This document shows, piece by piece, positions 9,019 through 18,798 of a stretch of DNA of 64,000 nucleotides. Under the pieces are notes generated by a model. That model made no database searches. It was not told the DNA's origin and saw only the letters and a list, made by a program, of their open reading frames with translations. The stretch is from positions 248,001 through 312,000 of the forward strand of contig NZ_OCNJ01000005.1 in assembly GCF_900230255.1 (NCBI RefSeq), read 5' to 3'. Every line of letters starts with the position of its first letter. Within the stretch, counting starts at the first letter, position 1. The translations under genes and the position numbers were made by a program. This DNA comes from Caenispirillum bisanense. Its GTDB lineage: Bacteria; Pseudomonadota; Alphaproteobacteria; Rhodospirillales; Rhodospirillaceae.

Positions 9019-10056
9019 ATGCAGACCACATCCCTCGGCCGCAGCGGACTGTCCGTCAGCCGCCTCTGCCTCGGCACCATGAACTTCGGCGCCTCCGTCG
9101 ACGAGGCGGCGGCGCACGCCCAGCTCGACATGGCGCTGGACGCCGGCGTCACCTTCCTCGACACCGCCGAGCTGTACCCCTCGCCGCCCGACGCCGGCAG
9201 TTTCGGTGCCACGGAAGCGATGATCGGCCGCTGGCTGGCGGCGCGCGGCGCCCGCGACCGGGTAGTGATCGCGACCAAGGCGACGGGCCGCAGCCGCATG
9301 CCCTGGCTGCGCCCGTGGGAGGGCGGCACCCGGCTCGACGCCCGCAACATCGAGGCGGCGGTGGAGGGCTCCCTGCGCCGCCTCGGCACCGACGTCATCG
9401 ACCTCTACCAGCTGCACTGGCCGGACCGGAAGACCAACATCTTCGGCCAACTGGGCTATACGCCGGCCGCCAAGGACGACGCGGTGCCGCTGGAAGAGAC
9501 GCTCGGCGCCCTCGGCCGGCTGGTGGACGCGGGCAAGATCCGCGCCGTCGGCCTGTGCAACGAGACCCCGTGGGGCATCATGACCGCGCTGGCCCTGGCG
9601 GAGGCCCACGGCCTGCCGCGCGTGGCGACCGTGCAGAACCCCTACAACCTGCTGAACCGCACCTTCGAGATCGGCCTCGCCGAGATCGCCCACCGCGAGG
9701 ACATGGGGCTGCTCGCCTACGCGCCGCTCAGCATGGGGATGCTGACGGGCAAGTACCTGGGCGGCGCCCGCCCGGCCGGTTCGCGCCTGAGCGAACATCG
9801 GCACTTCGCGCGGTTCCTGGAGGGCGAGGAGGCCGCCGGGCGCTACGCCGCCCTCGCCCGCGACCACGGGATGGAGCCGGCAACGCTGGCGCTCGCCTGG
9901 GTGCTGTCGCGGCCCTTCACGGCGTCGGTGCTCATCGGCGCGACCTCGCCCGAGCAGCTGCGCCGCAACATCGCCGCCGCCGAGGTGACCCCGTCGGACG
10001 AGGTGATCGCCGCCGTCGACGCCATTCACGCCGAGCATCCCAACCCGGTGCCCTGA
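9019..10056 (+). CDS. Aldo/keto reductase (Tas-like)
   Basis: A 345-residue NADPH-dependent TIM-barrel oxidoreductase. The catalytic set is visible: Asp-Thr-Ala-x-x-Tyr (FLDTAELYPSPP, near residue 52), Lys in VIATKATG and His in YQLHWPDRKT. The C-terminal cofactor region is SVLIGATSPEQLRRNI. It starts 11 bases after the LivF-type gene, on the same strand, so it is probably part of the box operon. The substrate cannot be deduced; reduction of an aldehyde from ring cleavage (the box pathway yields a semialdehyde) is a guess from context. Confidence 0.88.
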   Translation: MQTTSLGRSGLSVSRLCLGTMNFGASVDEAAAHAQLDMALDAGVTFLDTAELYPSPPDAGSFGATEAMIGRWLAARGARDRVVIATKATGRSRMPWLRPWEGGTRLDARNIEAAVEGSLRRLGTDVIDLYQLHWPDRKTNIFGQLGYTPAAKDDAVPLEETLGALGRLVDAGKIRAVGLCNETPWGIMTALALAEAHGLPRVATVQNPYNLLNRTFEIGLAEIAHREDMGLLAYAPLSMGMLTGKYLGGARPAGSRLSEHRHFARFLEGEEAAGRYAALARDHGMEPATLALAWVLSRPFTASVLIGATSPEQLRRNIAAAEVTPSDEVIAAVDAIHAEHPNPVP

Positions 10057-10148
10057 CGGCCCACCGGGGGCACGGCCAGCACCACCCGCCGCCGCGACGG
10101 CACCACCGCGGACCCGCCCAGGGGTCCGCCTATCCGGGGAGGACGGAC

Positions 10149-11042
10149 ATGGATCGCGTCAGGGAGCGTCGTCTCGTGACCTTCGACACCGCGCCCGACG
10201 TCGGCGGCGTGGCGGAGCTGTTCGCCATGGCGGCGGCGCTGGAACGGGCGGCGGTGCAGCGCTACCGCCAGCTCGCCGAGCGCATGGAGGGCTCGGGCGA
10301 GGCCGACCTCGCCGCGCTGTTCCGGCGCCTCGCCGACATGGAGGCCGGCCACGAGGACGGCCTCGGCGCCTGGGCCGCGCGCGAAGGCGTGGCGGCGGCC
10401 GAGGACGTGGTGTTCGACTGGGACATCACCGAGGGCATCACCGAAGCCGACATCGCCAGCGCCGGCGGCACCGCCGCGCTCAGCCCCTGGAAGGCCCTGG
10501 CGCTCGCCGTCCACAACGAGGAGCGCGCCTTCGCCTTCTACGCCCGCATCGCCGCCGTGGCGACGGACGCCGCCGTGCGCGCCTATGCCGAGCAGATGGC
10601 CGACGAGGAACTGTCGCACGTCACCCTGCTGCGCCTGGAGCGGCGGCGCGCCTGGCGGCGGGCGCACGGCGACGCGGCAGCGGCGGGGCCGTCCCTCGGA
10701 CCCAAGGGCATGGCCGCCTGGATCGCCCGCCGCGAGGCGGCGGCCGCCGCCCGTCACCACGAACTGGCCGCCCTCGCCGACCATGCGGGGGAGCCCCGCC
10801 TCGCCGCCCTGCTGCGCCGCCTCGCCGCCGGGACGGAACCGCCGCCGGCAGCGGACGGTACGCCGGCGCAATGGCTGCGGGCCGAGATCCGCCGCCTGGG
10901 CGACGACTACAACCGGCTGGTCGACATCGCCGAGGGTGGCGGCGACGCCGAGACTGTGCGCCTCGCCCGAGACGCCGCTCACCGCCTGACCGCCTGCCTC
11001 GCCCAATTGCGCGACGCCGAGCAGGGGTTGGGCGGCGGCTGA
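10149..11042 (+). CDS. Ferritin-like/rubrerythrin-like diiron protein
   Basis: A 297-residue soluble, highly helical, Ala-rich protein. Two half-motifs of a four-helix diiron site are visible: an N-terminal helix with ALERAAVQRYRQLAERM followed by DMEAGHEDGL, and a second pair with HNEERAFAFYARIAA followed by MADEELSHVTLLRLE. These match the E...ExxH pattern of rubrerythrin-like proteins. The last 110 residues form further helices of unknown role. No rubredoxin Cys4 domain is present. It sits 92 bp after the aldo/keto reductase. Iron or peroxide handling next to an oxygenase operon is a reasonable but untested guess. Confidence 0.7.
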   Translation: MDRVRERRLVTFDTAPDVGGVAELFAMAAALERAAVQRYRQLAERMEGSGEADLAALFRRLADMEAGHEDGLGAWAAREGVAAAEDVVFDWDITEGITEADIASAGGTAALSPWKALALAVHNEERAFAFYARIAAVATDAAVRAYAEQMADEELSHVTLLRLERRRAWRRAHGDAAAAGPSLGPKGMAAWIARREAAAAARHHELAALADHAGEPRLAALLRRLAAGTEPPPAADGTPAQWLRAEIRRLGDDYNRLVDIAEGGGDAETVRLARDAAHRLTACLAQLRDAEQGLGGG

Positions 11043-11050
11043 AGGATGGG

Positions 11051-12763
11051 TCAGGCGGCGGCGGCGGCGATGCGGGCGGTCAGGGTCTCCGCCTCGGGCA
11101 GCACGCGGCGGGCGAAGACGCGGGCGGTCTTCCGCTTGGCGGCGTGCAGGGCGCCGTCGCCGCGCTCCGCCGCGGCGGCCATGCGGCCCCACATCCAGCC
11201 GTAGGACAGCAGCGCGAACAGCCGCAGGATGTCGGTCGCGGCCTCCGCTGCCGCCGTCGGGCTCAGGCCCGCCTGCAGGGTCTCCACCACCCGCTCGCTG
11301 GCGGCCAGCACGCGGGCCACGGGCTCCCGCAGGTCGGCGGGCATGCCGGGCAGGTCGGCGCGGACGAGGTCGAACAGGCGCTGCGGCAGGCGACCGCCGT
11401 CGGGCAGCAGCTTGCGGCCCACCAGGTCGAGGGCCTGGATGCCGTTGGTGCCTTCGTAGATCTGCGTCACCCGCACGTCGCGCACCAGTTGCTCGACGCC
11501 CCAGTCGCGGACGTAGCCGTGGCCCCCGAGCACCTGCTGCGCCGCCACGCAGGCCTCGAAGGCGAAGTCGGTGCCGGCGGCCTTCACCACCGGCGTCAGC
11601 AGGGCGACCAGATCCTCGGCCGCCGCCCGACCCGGTCCGGGCGGCAGGTGTTCGGCGCGGTCGAGCTGGATCGCCACCCAGGCCGCCAGCGCCCGGCCGC
11701 CTTCGGTGGTGGCGCGGGCGGTGTCGATCATGCGGGCGACGTCGGGGTGATGCACGATGGGGTCGGCCGGCAAGTCGGGGCGGACGGGACCGCCGGGGGC
11801 GCGGCCCTGGAGGCGCTCGGCGGCATAGGCGGCGGCGCTCTGCCAGGCGCATTCGGCGGCGCCGATGCCCTGGATGCCGACGAACAGGCGCTCGTCGTTC
11901 ATCATGGTGAACATGGCCGGCAGACCGCGGTGGGGCTCGCCGACCAGCCAGCCCAGGGCGCCGTCGTAGTTCACGACGCAGGTGGGCGAGGCGTGCAGGC
12001 CCATCTTGTCTTCCAGCGAGCCGACGGACCAGCCGTTGCGGCGGCCGTCGGGCAGCATCTTGGGCACCAGGAACAGGCTGATGCCGCGCGTGCCCGGCGG
12101 CGCGTCGGGCAGGCGGGCGAGCACCAGATGCACCACGTTGTCGGTCAGGTCGTGATCGGCGGCAGAGATGAACATCTTGGTGCCGGTGAGCCGCCAGCCG
12201 TCACCGTCCGCAGCCGGCTCGGCGCGGGTGCGTAGCAGGCCGAGGTCGGTGCCGCATTGCGGCTCGGTCAGCGCCATGGCGCCGGTCCAGGCGCCGGTCG
12301 CCATCTTCGGCAGCCAGCGGCGCTTGAGGTCTTCCGAGGCATGCGCCGCGATGGCCCGCCACGCTCCGCGCGTGAGGCCGGGCAGGATGCTGAAGGCGAG
12401 GCTGGCGCCGCACACCATCTCGGTCACCAGGAAGTCCACCACCCGCGGCAGGCCCTGGCCGTCGTAGGCCGGGTCGAGGGCAATGCCGGTCCAGGCGCCG
12501 TCCGCCCACTGGCGATAGGCGTCGTGGAAGGCGGCCGGCATGACCACGCCCGCATCGGTGAGCGTCGCCCCCTCGCGGTCGCCGACGGCATTGGCGGGAA
12601 AGACGGCGCCCTCGCAGACCTTGGCGGCTTCGCCCAGCACGGCGTCCATCAGGTCGGCGTCCACCTCCGGCAGGCCGGGCAGCCCGGCGAGCGCGGTGGA
12701 CACGTCGAACACCTCGTGCAGCAGGAAGCGCATGTCGTCGACGGGCGCGGCATAGACGGTCAT
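11051..12763 (-). CDS. Acyl-CoA dehydrogenase (long AcdB/DmdC-like type)
   Basis: A 570-residue FAD enzyme that oxidises an acyl-CoA to the 2-enoyl-CoA. It is longer than classic acyl-CoA dehydrogenases (about 380) and matches the ~590-residue subfamily that includes DmdC, with an extra N-terminal segment and C-terminal helices. Recognisable parts are ALTEPQCGTDLGLLRTRA (FAD/substrate loop), KMFISAADHDL and QIYEGTNGIQALDLVGRK, which carries the catalytic-base Glu. The ATG at 12763 is used; an open frame extends upstream but overlaps the next gene. It is the last gene of the minus-strand operon and meets the ferritin-like gene tail to tail, 8 bp apart. Confidence 0.9.
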   Translation of the reverse strand: MTVYAAPVDDMRFLLHEVFDVSTALAGLPGLPEVDADLMDAVLGEAAKVCEGAVFPANAVGDREGATLTDAGVVMPAAFHDAYRQWADGAWTGIALDPAYDGQGLPRVVDFLVTEMVCGASLAFSILPGLTRGAWRAIAAHASEDLKRRWLPKMATGAWTGAMALTEPQCGTDLGLLRTRAEPAADGDGWRLTGTKMFISAADHDLTDNVVHLVLARLPDAPPGTRGISLFLVPKMLPDGRRNGWSVGSLEDKMGLHASPTCVVNYDGALGWLVGEPHRGLPAMFTMMNDERLFVGIQGIGAAECAWQSAAAYAAERLQGRAPGGPVRPDLPADPIVHHPDVARMIDTARATTEGGRALAAWVAIQLDRAEHLPPGPGRAAAEDLVALLTPVVKAAGTDFAFEACVAAQQVLGGHGYVRDWGVEQLVRDVRVTQIYEGTNGIQALDLVGRKLLPDGGRLPQRLFDLVRADLPGMPADLREPVARVLAASERVVETLQAGLSPTAAAEAATDILRLFALLSYGWMWGRMAAAAERGDGALHAAKRKTARVFARRVLPEAETLTARIAAAAA

Positions 12764-12774
12764 GGGCACGGTCC

Positions 12775-15000
12775 TCAGTTGGCCAGCGGCTTGCCGGTTT
12801 CGAGCATGGCCCGCAGGCGGTCGCGGGTGGCAGCGGTGGCGGCGAGGCGGCGCACGGCCTCGCGCTCCAGGGCGTAGAGGGCGTCTTCCGCCACCAGCGC
12901 GGCGGGTTGGGTGTCGCCGCCGGTGACGATGGCGGCCAGTTCTTCCAGCACCACCACGTCGTGCGGCGACAGGCGTCCGGCGGCGCGGGCGGCGTGGACG
13001 CCGTTCATGAGCGACACCCGCCCCGACGGCCCCGGCAGGGCGACGGCCTGCTCCGCCGACGGCGCGTAGCCCGGCGCCAGGGCGAGGCAGCGCGCCTTGG
13101 CATCGGCCAGCAGGCGGTCGCGGTTCATGGTGATGCCGTCGCCCTCCCCCAGGAAGCCCATGGCGCGTGCCTCCAGGGCGGAGCGGGAGATGCGGGCGCC
13201 GGCGATGGTCTCGAAGGCGGCGGCCGGGGCCGGCAGCGGTCCCTTCGGCAGGTCGGCGCGGGCGGCCATGCGCAGCAGCAGGCGGGTGGTGCCGCCCCAG
13301 CCGGGGATGATGCCGACCAGCCGCTCCACCAACCCGAGCCCGGCCTCCGCCCAGGCCTGGACGGCGTCGCAATGGAGCAGGATCTCGCAGCCGCCGCCGA
13401 CCGCGACGCCCTGCGGCGCCCCGACCACCGGGAAGGGCGCGGCGCGCAGCGCACGGAAGGCCTGCTGGCCGCGCAGGATGTAGGCGTCGAGCCCCGCCGG
13501 GTCGTCCAGCAGGGCGACGAAATGCGCCAGGTCAGCCCCGGCGGAGAAAGCGCGCGGATGGTCGTTGGCGAGCACGAGACCGGCGAGGTCGCGCCGCGCC
13601 GTCACCCGTTCCACCGCCGCCAGCAGGTCTTCCGACACCACGTTCATCTTGGTGCGGAAGGACAGGCAGGCGATGCCGTCGCCGAGGTCGCGCAAGCATG
13701 CGGCCGGGGTGTCCTCCATCACCGCCGCGTCGTCCAGCCGCAGCACGCCCGGCGCCCTCAGCGGCGGCCGGTGGAAGCCGCCGGCGGCGGCGGCCTCGGC
13801 GAGCAGCGGCGGCACGTCGCGGCCCTCGGCGGCGAGGCGGTCGGCGATGGTGCGGCAGCCGACGGCATCGGCGAGCGCGAAGGGGCCGCGGCTCCAGTTG
13901 TAGCCCAGCTCCATGGCGGCATCGACGGCGGCCGGGTCGTCGGCGATCACCGGCGCCACGGCGGCGGCGTAGCTCACCGTCTGCGACAGCACCGCCCAGG
14001 CGTAGCGGCCGAGGGCGTCGTCGCGGGCCATGAGGGTGGCGAGGTCGGGCGCCACGGCAGGCGCCGGCTGTTCGGGGCGATAGGCGCCGGTGTCCAGGTC
14101 CATCACCTCGCGCGTCTTCCGCCCGGCGGCGTCCTTGACCATGCGGTAGAAGCCGCCGCCCGCCTTGCGGCCCACCTGCCCGGCCTCGATCATCGCCCGC
14201 AGACGGGGCTGGCCGAGGATGTCGTGGGCGCGGTGGGCGTCGTCGGCCGGCAGGGCGTCGAACAGGCTGCCCCAGACGTGCGGCACGAGGTCGATGCCGA
14301 CCAGGTCGAACAGGCCGAAGATGCCCGTCGGCGGGATGCCGAAGGGGCGCCCGGCCACGGCGTCCGCCTCCTCCACCGTCAGGCCGTGGGCGAAGGCTTC
14401 CATCAGCGCCACGGTCATCCAGTAGCAGCCGATGCGGTTGGCGATGAAGGCCGGGGTGTCGCGGCAGTCGATCACCGTCTTGCCGAGCAGCCGGTCGGCC
14501 GCCTCACGCACCAAGGCGGCGGTGGCGGGGTCGGTGCGCGGGCCGGCGACCACCTCCAGCAGGCGCATGTGGCGGACCGGGTTGAAGAAGTGGGTGATGA
14601 CGAAGTCGCGCGCGAACCGCTCCGGCAGGCCCTCGGTCAGGCGGGCGAGCGGGATGGTGGAGGTGTTGGACGATACCGCCGCGCCATCCCGCCGCACCGC
14701 CTCCACGCGGGCGAAGAGGGCGCGCTTGACGTCCAGGTTCTCGACCACCGCCTCGACGATCCAGTCGGCATCGGCGAGGCGGCCGAGGTCGGCATCGATG
14801 CCGCCCGTTTCCACCAGCGCCACGGCGCTGTCGTGCATGAAGGCGCCGGCCTTGATCTGGCGGGCGAGGCCGGCGCGCGCCTGCTCCGCCGTCACGTCGA
14901 GCAGCACCACCGGCACCCCGGCATTGGCGAACTGCGCCGCGATGCCGCCGCCCATGGAGCCGGCGCCGAGCACCGCCGCCTTGCGAACCGTGCGTGTCAT
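12775..15000 (-). CDS. 3-hydroxyacyl-CoA dehydrogenase/enoyl-CoA hydratase fusion (FadN-like order)
   Basis: A 741-residue bifunctional beta-oxidation enzyme. The N-terminal half is an NAD-dependent hydroxyacyl-CoA dehydrogenase with the Rossmann loop VLGAGSMGGGIAAQFANAG at residues 9-27. The C-terminal half (from about residue 430) is a crotonase domain with FSAGADL, GGGCEILLHCD and GLVERLVGIIPGWGG, which include the oxyanion hole and the Glu region. This is the reverse of the hydratase-first order of E. coli FadB and resembles Bacillus FadN. The ATG at 15000 overlaps the thiolase stop by 4 bases; the open frame upstream of it lies inside the thiolase gene. Confidence 0.93.
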   Translation of the reverse strand: MTRTVRKAAVLGAGSMGGGIAAQFANAGVPVVLLDVTAEQARAGLARQIKAGAFMHDSAVALVETGGIDADLGRLADADWIVEAVVENLDVKRALFARVEAVRRDGAAVSSNTSTIPLARLTEGLPERFARDFVITHFFNPVRHMRLLEVVAGPRTDPATAALVREAADRLLGKTVIDCRDTPAFIANRIGCYWMTVALMEAFAHGLTVEEADAVAGRPFGIPPTGIFGLFDLVGIDLVPHVWGSLFDALPADDAHRAHDILGQPRLRAMIEAGQVGRKAGGGFYRMVKDAAGRKTREVMDLDTGAYRPEQPAPAVAPDLATLMARDDALGRYAWAVLSQTVSYAAAVAPVIADDPAAVDAAMELGYNWSRGPFALADAVGCRTIADRLAAEGRDVPPLLAEAAAAGGFHRPPLRAPGVLRLDDAAVMEDTPAACLRDLGDGIACLSFRTKMNVVSEDLLAAVERVTARRDLAGLVLANDHPRAFSAGADLAHFVALLDDPAGLDAYILRGQQAFRALRAAPFPVVGAPQGVAVGGGCEILLHCDAVQAWAEAGLGLVERLVGIIPGWGGTTRLLLRMAARADLPKGPLPAPAAAFETIAGARISRSALEARAMGFLGEGDGITMNRDRLLADAKARCLALAPGYAPSAEQAVALPGPSGRVSLMNGVHAARAAGRLSPHDVVVLEELAAIVTGGDTQPAALVAEDALYALEREAVRRLAATAATRDRLRAMLETGKPLAN

Positions 15001-16133
15001 GCCGCCTCCAGGATCATGGCGATGCCCATGCCGCCGCCGATGCACTGGGTGGCGAGCGCGTGGGTCTTGCCCTCGCGCGCAAGCAGGCTGGCCGCCTTGC
15101 CGACCAGCCGCGTTCCGGTAGCGCCGAGCGGATGGCCGAGGGCGATGGCGCCGCCGTCGATGTTGAGCCGTTCCTCGGGGATGCCGAGGTCGCGGCGGCA
15201 GGCTTCCGCCTGGGCGGCGAAGGCCTCGTTCATCTCCACCAGGTCGATGTCGGCGATGGTCAGGCCGGCGCGGGCCAGGGCCTTGCGCGTCGCCTCGATG
15301 GGGCCGAGGCCCATGACGCCCGGCGCGCAGCCCGACACGGCGAAGGATTTCACCGCCGCCAGCACGGTCAGCCCGTGACGGGCGGCGAAGTCCTCGGTGC
15401 ACACCAGCACCGCCGTCGCGCCGTCGGTCATGGGCGAGGACGACGCGGCGGTGACGGTGCCGTCGGCCTTGAAGGCCGGCTTCAGGGTGGCGAGCTTCTC
15501 CAGCGTCGTGGCGCGGATGCAGCCGTCGGTATCGACCAGCGTGTCGCCCATCGGCACCGGCACGATCTCGGGCGCGAGGCGGCCGCCGTCGCGGGCGGCG
15601 ACGGCCTTGCTCTGGCTCCAGTGGCCGAAGCGGTCCTGGTCCTCGCGGGTCAGGCCGTACATCCCGGCCACCCGCTCGGCGGTCAGGCCGACGTTGATGT
15701 AGTCGGCGACCATCTGCGCGTCCCACGCCGGGTTGGGCAGCTGGTTGAAGCCCATCATGGGCACCCGCGACATGCATTCGGTACCGCCGCAGACGAAAGC
15801 CTCGCCGGCGTTGGTGGCGATCATGCCCGCCGCCATCTGCACCGCCTGGATGGACGAGCCGCACCAGCGGTTGATGGTGGCGCCGGCCACCGTCTCGGGC
15901 AGGCCCGCCAGCATGCCGACGACCCGGCCGATGTTGAGGCCCTGCTCCCCTTCCGGGAAGGCGCAGCCCCAGATGACGTCCTCGATCTCGGCCGGCGGCA
16001 CGCCGGTGCGCGCGATCAGGGCGCGGACGACGTGGGCGCCCAGGTCGTCGGGGCGCATCCCGGCCAGCGCGCCCTTGTGGGCGAAAGTGAAGGGGGTGCG
16101 GCAATAGCCGGCGATGACGGCCTTGCGGGTCAT
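14997..16133 (-). CDS. Acetyl-CoA C-acyltransferase (thiolase)
   Basis: A 378-residue thiolase that cleaves 3-ketoacyl-CoA with CoA to release acetyl-CoA. The nucleophilic Cys is in NRWCGSSIQAVQMAAG (near residue 88). The C-terminal catalytic His is in GGAIALGHPLGATGTRLV and the second Cys in TQCIGGGMGIAMILE. It overlaps the fused dehydrogenase/hydratase gene by 4 bases, the classic thiolase/FadB-type coupling. Operon partners suggest a degradative role rather than polyhydroxybutyrate synthesis. Confidence 0.95.
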   Translation of the reverse strand: MTRKAVIAGYCRTPFTFAHKGALAGMRPDDLGAHVVRALIARTGVPPAEIEDVIWGCAFPEGEQGLNIGRVVGMLAGLPETVAGATINRWCGSSIQAVQMAAGMIATNAGEAFVCGGTECMSRVPMMGFNQLPNPAWDAQMVADYINVGLTAERVAGMYGLTREDQDRFGHWSQSKAVAARDGGRLAPEIVPVPMGDTLVDTDGCIRATTLEKLATLKPAFKADGTVTAASSSPMTDGATAVLVCTEDFAARHGLTVLAAVKSFAVSGCAPGVMGLGPIEATRKALARAGLTIADIDLVEMNEAFAAQAEACRRDLGIPEERLNIDGGAIALGHPLGATGTRLVGKAASLLAREGKTHALATQCIGGGMGIAMILEAA

Positions 16134-16164
16134 GCGTCGTTCCTTCCTGCGGGCGTCGGCGGGC

Positions 16165-17964
16165 TCAGGCGTAGAGGCCGGCGATTTCGGTGGCGTATTT
16201 GGTGGCGATGTTGGAGCGGCGGACCTTCATGGTCGCCGTCACCTCGTCGTCGTCGTGGTCCAGTTCCTTGGTCAGCAGGTGGAACTTGCGGACGTGCGAC
16301 ACCTGGGCGAGCTGCCCGTTGGCGGTGTCGATCTCGCGCTGCACCAGCTCGCGCACCGCCGGGTTCTCGACCAGGCTGCGGAAGTGGGTATAGGCGATGC
16401 CCTGCTCCTCGGCCCACTTGCCGACGGTGTCCAGGTCGATCTGGATGAGGGCGGAGACGTACTTGCGCCCCTCGCCGATGACGATGCATTCCTTGATGTA
16501 GGGGCTGCCCTTGACGGTGTTCTCGATCTCCGACGGGCTCAGGTTCTTGCCGCCGGCGGTGATCATGATGTCCTTCAGGCGGTCGACGATGCGGAACTGG
16601 CCGTCGATCATCTCCACCACGTCGCCGGTGTGCAGCCAGCCGTCGCGGATGGAGGCCGCCGTCGCCTCGGGGTTCTTGTAGTAGCCGGCGAAGACGAGGT
16701 CGCCGCGCACCTGCAATTCGCCCAGGTCGCCGATGCGGCACTCCGCCCCCTCCACCGCCGGCCCGACGCAGCCCGGCGCCGTGCGGCCGGGATACTGGCC
16801 GGTGACCATGCCGGTGGTCTCGGTCAGGCCGTAGATTTCCAGCACCGGCACGCCGATGGTGCGGAAGAAGGTGACGATGCGCCGCGAGATGGGCGCCGCC
16901 CCCGTCATGGCGACGCGCGCCTTGCGCAGGCCGATGTAGTTGCGCAGCGCCCGGAAGACGAGCGCCGAGTAGAGGGCGAAAGTGAGCGTCTGGCCCAGGC
17001 TGCGCTGCGCCGGCGGCGTCTCGGCGAAGGGCTCGCAGGCGGCGATGGCGCGGTCGAACAGCCAGCGGCGCACCCCGCCGGCCTCGATCATCTTGATGTG
17101 GATGGAACTGTGCAGCTTTTCCCAGATGCGCGGCACGCCGAGGAAGCTGGTCGGAGCCACCTCGCGCAGGTCTTCCTGCACGGTGCGCAGGCTTTCGCCG
17201 AAGTTCACCATGCCGCCGGCATAGATGGGCGCCATGGTGGTGAACATCTGCTCGGCCACATGGCAGAGCGGCAGGTAGGACAGATGGCTGGTGCCCGGCC
17301 CGGCGCCCAGCCGCTCGACCATGGCGGCGGCCTCGGCCCGCATGTTGCGCCACGCGATCATGGCGCCCTTGGGCTTGCCGGTGGAGCCGGAGGTGTAGAT
17401 CATCAGCGCCACGTCGTCGAGCGTCTGGGCGTCCACCGCCCGCTCCACCTCGGCGGGGTCGAGCCCGGCGCCGAGCGCCTCGACGTCGGCGAAGGAGATG
17501 ATGCGGTCGCGCGGGTAGCCGCGCAGGCCCTTCATGTCGATGACGACGATGCGCTGCAACTGCGGCAGCCGGTCCTGGCATTCCAGCACCTTGTCGGCCT
17601 GTTCCTGGTCCTCGCAGACGACGATCTGGCAGTCGGCATGGCCGAGGACGTAGGCGACTTCCGACGCCGGGCTGGTGGGGTAGACGCCGACCGCCACACC
17701 GCCGGCGATGCCGGCGCCGAACTGCGCCAGCACCCATTCCACCCGGTTGTCGGACAGGATGCCGACGTGGCCGCCTTCCGGCAGGCCGAGCGCCCGCAAG
17801 CCGAGCGCCACGGCGCGGGCGCGGCGGTAGTAGTCGGCCCAGGTGATCGGGTTCCAGATGCCGAAATCCTTCTGGCGCAGGGCGATGCCGGCCGGCGTCT
17901 CGGTGGCGCGGCGGCGCAGCATCTGCACCAGGGTCAGCGGGGGAAGCTCGGGCATGGCGGGCAT
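16165..17964 (-). CDS. AMP-dependent acyl-CoA synthetase (long-chain type)
   Basis: A 599-residue ANL-superfamily ligase that activates a carboxylic acid with ATP and CoA. The P-loop-like motif is MIYTSGSTGKPKGAMI (near residue 195), followed by YGLTETTGMV and the hinge/A8 region GWLHTGDVVEM with IVDRLKDIMITAGGKNLSP. Length and motifs match bacterial long-chain fatty-acid ligases, and this branch is often found with Liv-type transporters. It lies 2 bp after the LivF-type gene. A second in-frame ATG three codons later is possible. The substrate may be a fatty or aryl-alkanoic acid; only the class is certain. Confidence 0.93.
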   Translation of the reverse strand: MPAMPELPPLTLVQMLRRRATETPAGIALRQKDFGIWNPITWADYYRRARAVALGLRALGLPEGGHVGILSDNRVEWVLAQFGAGIAGGVAVGVYPTSPASEVAYVLGHADCQIVVCEDQEQADKVLECQDRLPQLQRIVVIDMKGLRGYPRDRIISFADVEALGAGLDPAEVERAVDAQTLDDVALMIYTSGSTGKPKGAMIAWRNMRAEAAAMVERLGAGPGTSHLSYLPLCHVAEQMFTTMAPIYAGGMVNFGESLRTVQEDLREVAPTSFLGVPRIWEKLHSSIHIKMIEAGGVRRWLFDRAIAACEPFAETPPAQRSLGQTLTFALYSALVFRALRNYIGLRKARVAMTGAAPISRRIVTFFRTIGVPVLEIYGLTETTGMVTGQYPGRTAPGCVGPAVEGAECRIGDLGELQVRGDLVFAGYYKNPEATAASIRDGWLHTGDVVEMIDGQFRIVDRLKDIMITAGGKNLSPSEIENTVKGSPYIKECIVIGEGRKYVSALIQIDLDTVGKWAEEQGIAYTHFRSLVENPAVRELVQREIDTANGQLAQVSHVRKFHLLTKELDHDDDEVTATMKVRRSNIATKYATEIAGLYA

Positions 17965-17966
17965 CC

Positions 17967-18794
17967 TCAGGAAAGCCAGCGCTTGCGGCGCTTGTAGTGC
18001 TTGACGTCGCGGTAGTTCCGCGCCGCCCCTTCCTCGCCCATGCCGAGGTAGAACTCGCGCACGTCCTGGTCGCGCATGAGCGTCTCCACCGGCCCGTCGG
18101 TGACGATGCGCCCCGTCTCCATGATGTAGGCGTAGGAGGCGACGGCGAAGGCCATGGCGGCGTTCTGCTCCACCACCAGCATGCTGGTGCCGTGCTCGGC
18201 GTTGATGCGGGCGATGATGGTGAAGATCTCCTCGGTCAGCAGCGGCGACAGGCCGAGCGAGGGTTCGTCGAGCAGGATGAGGCGCGGGTTCGCCACCAGC
18301 GCCCGGCCGATGGCGAGCATCTGCTGCTCGCCGCCGGACAGGTAGCCGGCGAGCCCCTTGCGGCGCTCGTACAGGCGGGGGAAGTATTCATAGACGAGGT
18401 CGAAGTCCCGCGCCGACGCCCCGGCGCGGGAATAGGTGGCGGCGACCAGGTTCTCCTCGACGGTCAGGTCCTCGAACACGTGGCGCCCTTCCATGACGTG
18501 GAAGAGGCCGGCGTGTACCAGCTCGTGCGGCTTGCGGCCGCGCGTGGTGGTGCCCGAGAACAGCACGTCGCCGGCCGTCAAGGCGCCGTTCTCCAGCGCC
18601 AGCAGGCCGGAGATGGCTTTCAGCGTGGTGGTCTTGCCCGCCCCGTTGGAGCCGAGCAGCGCCACCACCTGCCCTTCCGGCACCCGCAGCGACAGGCCGC
18701 GCAGCACCTGGACCGTGTGGTTGTAGACCACTTCGATGTTGGTCACCTCGAGGACGCTGGGCGCCTCGGCGACCCTGGCCGCCGCCACCGCCAT
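17967..18794 (-). CDS. Liv-type ABC transporter ATP-binding protein (LivF family, second importer)
   Basis: A 275-residue ABC ATPase with Walker A GSNGAGKTT, signature LSGGEQQMLAIGRALV, Walker B LILLDEPSLGLSP and LVVEQNAAMA. It differs from the other LivF-type protein in the window by a basic C-terminal tail (DVKHYKRRKRWLS), seen in Liv ATPases that sit next to acyl-CoA ligases. It is separated from the ligase gene by only 2 bp and from the binding-protein gene by 4 bp. Confidence 0.92.
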   Translation of the reverse strand: MAVAAARVAEAPSVLEVTNIEVVYNHTVQVLRGLSLRVPEGQVVALLGSNGAGKTTTLKAISGLLALENGALTAGDVLFSGTTTRGRKPHELVHAGLFHVMEGRHVFEDLTVEENLVAATYSRAGASARDFDLVYEYFPRLYERRKGLAGYLSGGEQQMLAIGRALVANPRLILLDEPSLGLSPLLTEEIFTIIARINAEHGTSMLVVEQNAAMAFAVASYAYIMETGRIVTDGPVETLMRDQDVREFYLGMGEEGAARNYRDVKHYKRRKRWLS

Positions 18795-18798
18795 GGCG

